From: Alphaproteobacteria bacterium
GTDB lineage: Bacteria; Pseudomonadota; Alphaproteobacteria; Micavibrionales; Micavibrionaceae
Assembly (NCBI GenBank): GCA_023384135.1
Contig: JAHDXS010000001.1
Location: forward strand, 186,001-250,000
Reading direction: 5' to 3'
DNA length: 64,000 bases
Part shown: in pieces, positions 56,912 to 64,000 of the stretch
How the letters are laid out: each line of letters begins with the position of its first letter
Numbering within the stretch: the stretch's first letter is position 1
Notes under the pieces: generated by a model
What the model saw: the letters and a program-made list of their open reading frames with translations, nothing else
Database searches by the model: none
What the model was told of the DNA's origin: nothing
Translations under genes and position numbers: made by a program

Positions 56912-57586
56912 CCGCCGAAAGGCGTTCCGGCGGATGGGGGTTGCAAGGGGGAGCACCGAAGCTCCGCCCTGCTCGTTGGGGACCGGGGTAGAACTGAAAT
57001 CTCCCCGGTCGTGTTCCAGCGGCGACACGCTGGCGGCATCCAATCGGCGGACGGTTGGTCAGGGGTCCAGGGGGCAGGAACTCCCTTTGGTCGATGGGTT
57101 CCACAGGGAGCGCGGACAGCTCCCTTGGTCGCCCGGAACGGGTCAGGGTGTCGGGGCTCGAAGGCCCTGACTGGCGGGTGTCGGGGGCCAGTACCCTGAC
57201 GAGTGGTCAACCGGCGAAACGGTTGCATGGCGCTCGGTAACGGCCTGCCCACAGAGCCGCGCCATGCGCCGGAGGGGATGCAACGGGGAACGCGCGAGCG
57301 GGTTCCCCTTGCCAAGATTGTGCGGAAGGACGAACGAAATTTTATTTCGTTTGTACTACACGCACACATCTTGCGGTCATCCTTACGCGCGGTTTGCCGA
57401 AACCGGAACTATGTTGCGGCTGCGAAAGGACTGAGGATTCGCAAGCCACAGGCTCCAGGATGACGGGCGTCGCTGCGCGACGATTCTTCTCGCTTCTATG
57501 GAGCTGACCGCAAAGGATCGGCCAGCGAGTCTATCTATGCCTACGGCGTTTCCAAAGGCCAGAGAGCAAGGCAGGACCGCATGAAA

Positions 57587-57612
57587 AACCCGGCGATGTG
57601 AGACGCCGGGTT
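57587..57612 (-). terminator. Terminator-like hairpin
   Basis: AACCCGGCG (57587-57595) / CGCCGGGTT (57604-57612), 9-bp arms. Read on the minus strand it is followed by a run of T (complement of 57584-57588). No minus-strand gene directly upstream is evident, so its role is uncertain. Confidence 0.5.
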
Positions 57613-57763
57613 CCCGTGACATGGGCCTGATGAGGTTGTCAGAGGACCAGGGCACTTCTAGTTTGTTAGCACCCGCCGCACGGCGGGTCAACAATGTTGC
57701 AAATGTGTGAGGGAAGTGGAAAGGTCAATCCGATGAGACCGGAACGCAAGACTGAAAACGCCG

Positions 57764-58801
57764 ATGCGCCTCTTTGAACCGCTGGTAGAGGACGCCCGGC
57801 AGCACCCGAATTTCAGGACCATCATGCGGCCCGGAAACGGGTTCGCTCTCGATGTTCTGAACGATTGGGCGAGAGGGTTCGAGGACCGCGACGGGAAGTT
57901 CGTGGAGGAGTTCCAGACGACGTTCAATTCGGCGTTCTGGGAGCTGTATCTCTTCGCGGTCTTCAAGAAATATGGGCTGGCCGTGGACTTCTCCCACGCC
58001 CGCCCGGATTTCTGCATTCCAGGACGCGGGCTCGTCGTCGAGGCCGCCGTCGCCTCGAACGCGAAGGATGAGGAGCCGGAACACGTCCGGCGCGGCAAGG
58101 AGCCGCCGCCGGACCTCAATGCGTTCAATTTCAAGTCGATCCTGCGGCTTTCAAACAGCCTGACGGAGAAGCACAAGAAGTACACACAGTCGTATGCACA
58201 GCTCGATCATGTGAAGGGACAGAGCTATGTCGTTGCCGTGACCAGCTTCGACCGTCCCTTTAGCTTCGTGGCGTGCCAGCGCCCGATTGAAGCTGTCTTG
58301 CACGGCTACTATGTAGACGAGGAGCGGCATATCGCGACGCATGGGCGCGAAGGCCGTCTTGAAGGCGAGCAGTTGCAACGTGTCTTCAAGGACAATGGAA
58401 GCCCGGTCGAATTGGGACTTTTTTCCTCACCCGCTTACAGAGAGATCAGCGCTGTGATCTTCAGCAGTTGCGCGACGCTCGGAAAAGTCCGCGCACTCTC
58501 GTCCGATCCGAATCCGAACATCGTCTTCACGGCGCTCCGCTACAACCCATCCGGCATCCAGTCTCACATCGTCAAGGAACCGAAGCATCGCTATACGGAA
58601 AGCCTCGTGGACGGGCTGCGCATCTATCACAACCGGTTCGCCTCGCACCCGCTCGATCCCGCTCTGTTACGTCATCCCGCCGTGTTCCAGTCCTACTATC
58701 GGGATGACGATTGGGTCTACGAGGCCCGCGAAGGCCAGCTGATGTTTCGGAGTGTAGAAGTGCAAGTGCCTCCCGGTACACTCTCGTCGCATTCAGGATA
58801 G
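57764..58801 (+). CDS. PD-(D/E)XK-like protein of unknown function
   Basis: A 345-residue protein. NSAFWELYLFAVFKKYG followed by RPDFCIPGRGLVVEAAVA follows the E...PD...ExA order of restriction-endonuclease-like folds, with Ala where Lys is usual, so activity is uncertain. The rest (QSYVVAVTSFDRPFSF) is unrecognised. It lies in the defence island 64 bp before the U49 peptidase gene on the same strand; a joint role is possible. Confidence 0.65.
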   Translation: MRLFEPLVEDARQHPNFRTIMRPGNGFALDVLNDWARGFEDRDGKFVEEFQTTFNSAFWELYLFAVFKKYGLAVDFSHARPDFCIPGRGLVVEAAVASNAKDEEPEHVRRGKEPPPDLNAFNFKSILRLSNSLTEKHKKYTQSYAQLDHVKGQSYVVAVTSFDRPFSFVACQRPIEAVLHGYYVDEERHIATHGREGRLEGEQLQRVFKDNGSPVELGLFSSPAYREISAVIFSSCATLGKVRALSSDPNPNIVFTALRYNPSGIQSHIVKEPKHRYTESLVDGLRIYHNRFASHPLDPALLRHPAVFQSYYRDDDWVYEAREGQLMFRSVEVQVPPGTLSSHSG

Positions 58802-58865
58802 AAACTTTCGGCGCGCGACGTTATTTTCTTGCACAAATCTTGATCCATAATGATTCTGCATTGCT

Positions 58866-59801
58866 ATGAATGATCACAGCAACGCAGACGAGGACGCGAA
58901 AGCCCTATTACTCGGAACAGCGCCCGAACGCCCTGCCGATGTCGAGGACCTGCTCAGGTCTGTTGAATACAAACGGGCTCACGACAGGCCCGCGCTCCAT
59001 CTGGAGGCGACGGCGTTCTTTGGACGGGGACTTGTCGTGCTAACAAACCGAACCATGCAGCAGATATGGCTCATCGCCTATTTGTCATGGAAGACCCTCC
59101 ATGAGCAATCTGGTTTTGTGATCGTCGCGCTCGCTAGGAAATTGCCCTACGACACGAGCCTCTACAAAAAGAATGACCGATATATCGGACAAGTCGATCG
59201 TCTGGGGCAAGCTTTGACGGACCTGCGAACGGCTGATGCCGGATCTAACCCGTGGCCGTCTGACGTTCCTCGCCTAGACCCGGATCTTTCAGAATTGAGA
59301 GACGAAGAAGACCGTGCAGCCTATGATTTGGGCTGCTTCGCTGCCGCCTTCGTTCTATTGCATGAGACTCGCCACGCCATAAAGCGTGCGCAAGGCGATG
59401 AATACGGCGGTGTCGCAGAAGAGCTGGAATGCGACAGGTATGCGATCACCTTCCTACTGGACCGTTGCGATCAGTACGCTGGCCAGAATAACTACGAACC
59501 AATCAGGGTCCTGCGGAAGCGCGCAATGGGCGTCTTTCTCGGTTTAGCTGTGACATTCGAATCGACGGAACTCGGCCTGTGGCTTCCGTCCGACTCGCAT
59601 CCATCTGCCTATGTGCGGATTCAGCAACTGGTTCGCATCGTCGAAGCGAATATTACGGACCCAAATGATGATTTCTGGCTGTTTGCAACCTGCGTTCTTC
59701 TCTCAAAGGCCAGGCGTGATAATCAAATTCACGGCACTATCCCGTTTCAAACTACCCGCAGCCTATTTGATATGGTTCTTGAACTGATGCAGCCAGATTA
59801 G
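58866..59801 (+). CDS. Lit-like peptidase (family U49)
   Basis: A 311-residue protein. LLHETRHAIKRAQ (HExxH) followed by AEELECDRYAITFLLDR is the U49 zinc-peptidase pattern. The E. coli e14 Lit protein of this family cleaves elongation factor Tu during T4 infection and stops growth. The substrate here is unknown. Gene context in a defence island supports a phage-exclusion role. Confidence 0.78.
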   Translation: MNDHSNADEDAKALLLGTAPERPADVEDLLRSVEYKRAHDRPALHLEATAFFGRGLVVLTNRTMQQIWLIAYLSWKTLHEQSGFVIVALARKLPYDTSLYKKNDRYIGQVDRLGQALTDLRTADAGSNPWPSDVPRLDPDLSELRDEEDRAAYDLGCFAAAFVLLHETRHAIKRAQGDEYGGVAEELECDRYAITFLLDRCDQYAGQNNYEPIRVLRKRAMGVFLGLAVTFESTELGLWLPSDSHPSAYVRIQQLVRIVEANITDPNDDFWLFATCVLLSKARRDNQIHGTIPFQTTRSLFDMVLELMQPD

Positions 59802-59828
59802 GAGCCGCGAGCCGTTGATGACATGCGA

Positions 59829-60398
59829 TCAACGCTTATGAAGCGCCGCAATCTCCCGCTTCAGGGTTCGTGGGGACACTTTCAATTCCTTCGCGAGCGC
59901 AGCAAGCGACAACGCCGGATCGGCGGCCAGCTTCGCGGCTGCACGCTCGATCTGCCGCTTCGTCAGCTTGTGCGGACGCCCGACACGCTTGCCGCGTTTA
60001 CGGGCCGCCTCCATCCCGGCCTTGGTTCTTTCTGAGTTCAGGTCCCGCTCGAACTCCGCGAGCGCGTTGATGATCCGGTAGAGCAGCTTCCCGACCGGCG
60101 TGGTCGTGTCGATCTGTTCGGTCAGGGACCGGAACTCGATCCCGCGCTTCTCGAACTCTTCGAGCGTATCGAGCGCATTTCGGAGGGACCGGAAGGCGCG
60201 GTCCATCTTCCAGACCACGAACGTATCGCCGGGACAGAGCATCTCGGTCGCCAGCTTGAAGCCGGGCCGCACGCGGGCCACGGCGGAAACGCCGTCGTCT
60301 TCAAAGATGCGCACGCAACCTACGGCCTTCAGCGCATCGCGCTGGAGGTCGAGATGTTGTTCGTCCGTGCTGACGCGCGCATAGCCGATGACCGCCAG
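59829..60398 (-). CDS. Small serine recombinase (resolvase/invertase)
   Basis: A 189-residue recombinase if started at CTG (complement of 60396-60398): the protein then begins LAVIGYARVSTDEQHLDLQ, with the catalytic Ser in RVST, as in Tn3/Gin-type enzymes. A TGA lies three codons upstream of that CTG and no ATG, GTG or TTG precedes the catalytic domain; the first ATG (60314) would remove the active site. AAGGGGG lies six bases before the CTG. The C-terminal HTH is intact (LSLAALAKELKVSPRTLKRE). Confidence 0.8.
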   Translation of the reverse strand: MAVIGYARVSTDEQHLDLQRDALKAVGCVRIFEDDGVSAVARVRPGFKLATEMLCPGDTFVVWKMDRAFRSLRNALDTLEEFEKRGIEFRSLTEQIDTTTPVGKLLYRIINALAEFERDLNSERTKAGMEAARKRGKRVGRPHKLTKRQIERAAAKLAADPALSLAALAKELKVSPRTLKREIAALHKR

Positions 60399-60666
60399 GT
60401 TCAGCCCCCTTCATGTTTGCCGCGCGGATGGCGGAATCGCCCGCCGCACAGGGTAGACAAAAGGGACCCCTTTTGGTAGCGTTTCCATAAGAAGTCCGCA
60501 CACAATGCCGACGCTAAATGACGGGCGTGCAGAGCGCGGATTGCTTTGAAGCGGATGAGGCGGTGCGCGGATCGGGCGCGCCGGGCAGTGTCGGTCAGAA
60601 CGGGTCCCTTCTGACCTGAGCACACGCAACGGGACCGGGGCAAGATTATTCTTGAAGGAGGACGGC

Positions 60667-61140
60667 ATGGTGCGGATCGCTGCGGTCGTCATCGTCACGA
60701 TGACTTCCCTACTCCCGTGCGGTCCGGCGGCACTCGCGCAGACGCACCCAGTACCGCCGACGCAGAACTCGGAACAAGCCCAGCCCCCTCCGATCCGCTA
60801 TCTCGACTTTACTGCGCGGAACGACGGATGGGCGGCGGCGCAAACGGCCAGCATCATCGGCTCGCGCGAGCGCAAGCTCGTGATCGTCTCGTATGCGGAC
60901 CCGGCGATGACGCGTGCCTTCTACGACACCGCCGTCTCATTCACGCAAGCACCCAACACGCTGCCGATCTTCGGCGTTGTCAGAGCGCCGCAGCATCCCA
61001 CCGAGCCGAACGTGAACGGGTTCGACATCTACATCAATGGCGTACCGTTGGGCGAAGTCCCGAACCCGGATAACTTCTATACGCCCCCGCAATTCCTGCG
61101 CGCGCTGCTCGAACAAATCCAGAAGGACGACACGCGATGA
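60667..61140 (+). CDS. Small exported protein, first of a four-gene operon
   Basis: A 157-residue protein with a signal peptide ending ALAQT. Start at 60667 has AAGGAGG five bases upstream. The mature part (LVIVSYADPAMTRAFYDTAV, PIFGVVRAP, FDIYINGVPLGE) resembles a thioredoxin-like or TrbC-like fold but I cannot assign a family. ATGA overlap with the next gene. Confidence 0.7.
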   Translation: MVRIAAVVIVTMTSLLPCGPAALAQTHPVPPTQNSEQAQPPPIRYLDFTARNDGWAAAQTASIIGSRERKLVIVSYADPAMTRAFYDTAVSFTQAPNTLPIFGVVRAPQHPTEPNVNGFDIYINGVPLGEVPNPDNFYTPPQFLRALLEQIQKDDTR

Positions 61141-61418
61141 AGGCGCGGATGGCAGTGCTACTGATCGGCGTGGCGCTCACGGGATGCGCGGCGACACCGG
61201 AGCCGCGCAAGGCGGCGGGCTGCGGCTCGCTGCCGCCCGCATTCGATGCGCCGATTGTCTGTCCGCCTGTGGACAAGGCCGCGCGGACCCTTGAGGTCAA
61301 CAACGACGCAGCTTACGGATTCAGGATTGAACGCGACCCGAACGCGAACGGCGGGCTTTGCATCCCGCCGCAGACCGTCATCCCGTTCGTCAGACCATCG
61401 CATGAGGAGCTTGAATGA
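61137..61418 (+). CDS. Small lipoprotein
   Basis: A 93-residue protein with lipobox GVALTGCAA (Cys near residue 17). The mature part is short and Cys/Pro-rich (GCGSLPPAFDAPIVCPPVD). Overlaps genes on both sides by ATGA. Small lipoproteins of this type occur in transfer operons, where they may act in entry exclusion or channel assembly; function not established here. Confidence 0.72.
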   Translation: MKARMAVLLIGVALTGCAATPEPRKAAGCGSLPPAFDAPIVCPPVDKAARTLEVNNDAAYGFRIERDPNANGGLCIPPQTVIPFVRPSHEELE

Positions 61419-62272
61419 TGATCCGCACACCGCTCGTCCGCACGGCGCTTGGCGCATTGATCCTGCTCGTCGCCGGTCCGGTGGCGGCGCAGGGTACAGG
61501 GGCGAACGCATCGGCCACGACGCTCTACAGCGAAGCCTCGTATTGCCATCAAGTCGCCAAGGCGTTCAAGGACAGCGACCTTGAACGGCGCTGGAGCCGC
61601 ACCCGTGCCAAATACTTCCCGCTGATCCCGGAAGATCAGCAACTGAAGATGTCCGGCGCGGCACGGTTGAAGGTGGAGTCGGAGGCCAAGACACTCGCAC
61701 CAGCTTCGTTCCGAAGCCAGTACGAGCGATGCAAACAGAGCCTGGCCGGAGCAGAAGCACAGGCCCAGACGGCCAATGAATCCTGGGCGCGGGGGTACAC
61801 CGCGCAGCGGGACGCACAGAAGAGCCCCTTCATCAACCGCCATGCGCCTCCGAAATACACGGCGATGGACCTCGCGGGCGATGTTGCGGGATCAAGAGAC
61901 CTCGCCGTGCAGGAGGCGCTCCGGGACAAGAGCCGCGCCTGGAATGCGTATTGCCTGGTCGCCGCTCAGGCGCTCTATGCGTTCAGCGCAAATAATCCCG
62001 GTGCGTTCGGACTCGATCCGAAACGCGCGGAGGATGCGCGGCTGCTGGCGCGGATCGACGCCCAGCGTGGGCGGTTCCGCGAGACCGTACTCAGCGGATT
62101 CAAGCCCGAGCAGCAAGCGCGGGCGCAAGAATTCGTCAACGCGCAGCAGGAGAATTACGGTAAGGGCCTCGATGAACGCAAGAGCCGTGAGTCCGATGTC
62201 GTGCAGTTCGTCAAGGTGCAAGCGTTCGAATGCGACAGCATGTTGGAAGTGACATGGGGGCCAACGCGATGA
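61415..62272 (+). CDS. Exported helical protein, 285 residues
   Basis: Signal peptide ending GPVAAQG; the mature part is helical with four Cys in spaced pairs (SYCHQVAKAF, YERCKQSLAG, NAYCLVAAQ, FECDSMLEV). No family recognised. Operon overlaps at both ends suggest an envelope complex with its neighbours. Confidence 0.7.
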   Translation: MMIRTPLVRTALGALILLVAGPVAAQGTGANASATTLYSEASYCHQVAKAFKDSDLERRWSRTRAKYFPLIPEDQQLKMSGAARLKVESEAKTLAPASFRSQYERCKQSLAGAEAQAQTANESWARGYTAQRDAQKSPFINRHAPPKYTAMDLAGDVAGSRDLAVQEALRDKSRAWNAYCLVAAQALYAFSANNPGAFGLDPKRAEDARLLARIDAQRGRFRETVLSGFKPEQQARAQEFVNAQQENYGKGLDERKSRESDVVQFVKVQAFECDSMLEVTWGPTR

Positions 62273-62532
62273 AGGGGACGCTGACCATCGCCGCGATGGC
62301 GGCGCTCGCGCTCTTCGTGTTCAGCACATGGGGCCTGCGCGGATCGCTGGTTCTGATCGCGCTCTGGGGCTGTTCGTATCTGGCGTTCCTTCTCTGGCAT
62401 CGACGCGCGCAACGCCTGATCCGCAAACGCCTCGCGCGGATGGATGAGCGGCAACGCGCTGATGCTCTGTCCGCCTTGAGTGAAGCGGACCGGATCGAAG
62501 TGCTCGACGCAATCAAGGTCAACGAACGCTAA
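62269..62532 (+). CDS. Small membrane protein, last of the operon
   Basis: An 87-residue protein with two hydrophobic segments (IAAMAALALFVF, GSLVLIALWGCSYLAFLLW) and a basic cytoplasmic tail (RRAQRLIRKRLARMDERQRA). Start at 62269 overlaps the previous stop; the frame opens earlier at 62230. Function unknown. Confidence 0.65.
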   Translation: MKGTLTIAAMAALALFVFSTWGLRGSLVLIALWGCSYLAFLLWHRRAQRLIRKRLARMDERQRADALSALSEADRIEVLDAIKVNER

Positions 62533-62561
62533 AAAGCCCTGCTTCGCGAACGAAGCAGGGC
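62531..62561 (-). terminator. Bidirectional terminator
   Basis: GCCCTGCTTCG (62536-62546) / CGAAGCAGGGC (62551-62561), 11-bp perfect arms with a 4-nt loop. Preceded by AAAAA on the plus strand, i.e. a T5 tract for minus-strand transcripts. It separates two convergent genes. Confidence 0.8.
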
Positions 62562-62587
62562 CGTTGCGATGGCAGCGAAGGAGTGGC

Positions 62588-62827
62588 CTACTGGCCGCTC
62601 TCCGCGTCTTCCTTGACCGGGAAGACGTAGAACCCGCCTTCGACCACTTGTGTTCCGTAGAGCTTGACGTAGCAGCTCCCGTCGCCGCGATCCCAGGCGA
62701 CGCCTAGCGTCTCGAAGTCGGCCTTCTTGCCGCTGCCCATTTTCTTGCGGACGATGTGCGTCGGACGGTTGCCCGTGTTCTCGGCGTGAGCGGTCTTGGC
62801 TTCGGTGTGTTCGGTTTGTGCGGTCAT
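62588..62827 (-). CDS. Small conserved element protein, 79 residues
   Basis: Start at 62827 with AGGAGC upstream; the open frame begins earlier at 62866. THIVRKKMGSGKKADFETLG and GGFYVFPVKEDAE are typical of small DUF736-like or related element proteins, but I cannot assign it to one family. Function unknown. Confidence 0.6.
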   Translation of the reverse strand: MTAQTEHTEAKTAHAENTGNRPTHIVRKKMGSGKKADFETLGVAWDRGDGSCYVKLYGTQVVEGGFYVFPVKEDAESGQ

Positions 62828-63035
62828 GATGTTTGCTCCTTGTTGAGGGTTTACGGGCCGGACCATTCCAGCCTCGTGGCATGACCCGCAGCGGACAGGA
62901 GCAAGGGCGGGCTCAAGAAGTTTTGTGGGGGACCGTCTACCAGACTTGGCCGCTTGCGGCCTTAGTCGCCGTGACGGGTAAAACTTATTGAACCTGCCCG
63001 CCTGTCTGCCAGGATGACACGCATAAAGGCTGGCA

Positions 63036-63401
63036 ATGATGTCCGGTCCCGCCCCTCACAAGTCCCGGAGCAAACGCCGCACGAACCGGAGACACCGACG
63101 CCGCGCAAGGCCGAAACGGGTAATCGCGCGCGCTGACATCATCGTGAGCACGGGGCGAGGCCGGAACGATAGAGCCAATGCGCTGGCTGTCGCCGGGATG
63201 AGGCCAAGAGACGGGAGCGCCGTATACAAAGGCTCGAAGGAAGGCTTGTTGGCGGGGGTCATCGTCCCCGTCAAAGACGACGCGGAGTCACACCAGAGAG
63301 TTGTGCATCCTTCGCGCCCTGAAGCCACGGACCTTCGCAGATGCAGCGATGAAACATGGCGCTCAGCGCGAGTTTCCGCGCAGTCGTTAACGAAGTCTTA
63401 A
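63036..63401 (+). CDS. Possible small basic protein
   Basis: A 121-residue frame starting with a very Arg-rich segment (SRSKRRTNRRHRRRARPK). No domain or clear ribosome site. A minus-strand frame of similar length overlaps it. The gene could equally be non-coding spacer between the 62827 gene and the AlpA-like gene. Confidence 0.25.
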   Translation: MMSGPAPHKSRSKRRTNRRHRRRARPKRVIARADIIVSTGRGRNDRANALAVAGMRPRDGSAVYKGSKEGLLAGVIVPVKDDAESHQRVVHPSRPEATDLRRCSDETWRSARVSAQSLTKS

Positions 63402-63517
63402 GCGGTTTTGGGTTGTAATGGACTCATGGAGCTACAACCAGAACGATGAAGGAACGGCCACACAAACAATAATGCTCCATTGATCCCGCCGTTCCCCAAG
63501 GACCGAACGGTGCAGAC

Positions 63518-63844
63518 ATGATTGACCACACAATGAGCATTCGGCCGACATTCGAGGCGCAGGTCACGGCGGCCCTGATGATCCAGAGCAACGCGCTGAT
63601 CCCCATCAAACTCGCTTCGCGTCTCTGCGGCCTCTCCCGGCAGGAGATCGACAGGCGCATACACAACGGAACGTTCCCCAAGCCCCACAAGCTTTCAGGA
63701 AAGAAGAGTTCGATGCGAAAGGCGTTCTACCTTTCCGATCTTCATGACTGGATCAGGGACCCGCAGAATTACCGCCGCGTCGAAGACGCGCAACAATCCA
63801 CTGGAAGTTTTGCGGATAGTGATGACTATCAGCATTTGGAGTAG
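63518..63844 (+). CDS. AlpA/excisionase-like HTH protein
   Basis: A 108-residue protein. IPIKLASRLCGLSRQEIDRRI followed by GTFPKPHKLSGKKSS and RKAFYLSDLHDWIRD is the AlpA-type winged HTH with its W-containing end. Such proteins control integrase genes or act as excisionases. It may start at 63533. The next gene starts 7 bp later on the same strand. Confidence 0.75.
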   Translation: MIDHTMSIRPTFEAQVTAALMIQSNALIPIKLASRLCGLSRQEIDRRIHNGTFPKPHKLSGKKSSMRKAFYLSDLHDWIRDPQNYRRVEDAQQSTGSFADSDDYQHLE

Positions 63845-63850
63845 CCGCCG

Positions 63851-64000
63851 ATGAATGCCACAGAGAACGAGATTGAGGCTGTGATGGTTCTGGCCGCTCG
63901 GATAGTGGCCAAATACGGAGAGACGTACTTGCCGATATTCCAGCGTCTCGAAGATGAGCTATCGGCCGCGCGAGCTGACGCAACGCGGTTGGATCGCGCC
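63851..64000 (+). CDS. Helical protein, cut by right edge
   Basis: An open frame from ATG 63851 (MNATENEIEAVMVLAARIVA onward) without a stop before the window end; 50 residues visible, predicted helical (YLPIFQRLEDELSAARADAT). It follows the AlpA-like gene by 7 bp and is probably co-transcribed. No family assigned. Confidence 0.6.
   Translation, partial: MNATENEIEAVMVLAARIVAKYGETYLPIFQRLEDELSAARADATRLDRA

Larger units (their letters stand above)
56812..57763. other. Gene-free, hairpin-rich intergenic region
   Basis: About 950 bases with no convincing gene. A chain of perfect short hairpins is visible: CCGCCG/CGGCGG (56912-56933), GGAGC/GCTCC (56950-56965), GACCGGGG/CCCCGGTC (56981-57010), CCAGCG/CGCTGG (57016-57033), GGGAGC/GCTCCC (57106-57124), GTCAGGG/CCCTGAC (57142-57171, with a second CCCTGAC at 57194), CAACCG/CGGTTG (57209-57226 region), GGGGAAC/GTTCCCC (near 57290-57315), AACGAAA/TTTCGTT (near 57332-57355). 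Could be a structured RNA, an origin, or a recombination site. Confidence 0.6.
19616..64000. mobile_element. Element 2: large integrative element, right end outside window
   Basis: A second tyrosine integrase starts 141 bp after the tRNA 3' end, the classic position for an element inserted at a tRNA 3' terminus. The region contains TraG/VirD4, MobC, VirD2-like relaxase, ArdC, DUF2958, ParB, a defence island and AlpA-like regulators. Base composition is mostly more GC-rich than the backbone and element 1. I saw no second copy of the tRNA 3' end in the window, so the far attachment site is not located. No VirB/Trb genes are visible. Confidence 0.75.

Noticed and set aside
56745..57170. Plus-strand frames of 116-141 residues in the hairpin-rich gap
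   Set aside because: Three overlapping frames with low-complexity composition and no ribosome site; more consistent with structured non-coding DNA.

Overview
The window looks like an alphaproteobacterial chromosome in which two mobile elements sit in tandem at one tRNA-Ser(UGA) gene. The conserved backbone is only bases 1-4539: holB, tmk, a D-Ala-D-Ala carboxypeptidase, rlpA and an mltB-type transglycosylase, all on the minus strand. This cell-wall/tmk/holB order is familiar from Alphaproteobacteria. I cannot name a genus. Everything to the right of base 4792 is accessory.

Element 1 (about 4822-19567, roughly 14.7 kb) splits the tRNA-Ser(UGA) gene inside its anticodon arm. The 5' half lies at 4792-4833 and the 3' half at 19568-19615; the two halves join into a 90-nt tRNA with a perfect acceptor stem and anticodon stem. 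The element carries its own complete tRNA-Ser(UGA) at 6352-6441, which would replace the destroyed gene. It encodes a tyrosine integrase, a T5orf172/GIY-YIG protein, a Fic protein with an inhibitory helix motif, a MobQ-type relaxase with an RSF1010-like oriT candidate, and a CzcCBA-type heavy-metal efflux operon with accessory metal-binding proteins. An array of five 14-bp repeats at alternating 20/30-bp spacing overlaps the Fic start.

Element 2 starts just after the tRNA 3' end (about 19616) and runs off the right edge. It begins with a second tyrosine integrase. A mobilization block follows (membrane protein, two VWA-like periplasmic proteins, TraG/VirD4 coupling protein, large serine recombinase, MobC, VirD2-like relaxase). 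Next come a large RTX protein with an HExxH site plus a DUF2927-like partner, and a maintenance block (ArdC antirestriction, YaaA/DUF6884-like plus GIY-YIG-like pair, DUF2958, large ParB). No VirB-type secretion genes are visible, so the element is either only mobilizable or its transfer genes lie outside.

Bases 42027-59801 are a defence island. It holds a complete QatABCD system on the plus strand. On the minus strand is a tightly packed operon: ribbon-helix-helix regulator, type III-like Res helicase-nuclease, Mod methyltransferase, long prokaryotic Argonaute with a degraded catalytic site, PD-(D/E)XK nuclease, HEPN-like protein. On the plus strand follow a PD-(D/E)XK-like protein and a Lit-like (U49) peptidase. 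The coupling of a type III-like restriction-modification pair to an inactive Argonaute and its nuclease in one operon is the strongest candidate for an undescribed composite system. Upstream of it lies a roughly 950-bp gene-free, hairpin-rich stretch with a perfect G-quadruplex motif.

The right end has a resolvase with an apparent CTG start, a four-gene operon of small exported proteins, and AlpA-like regulator genes continuing past base 64000.
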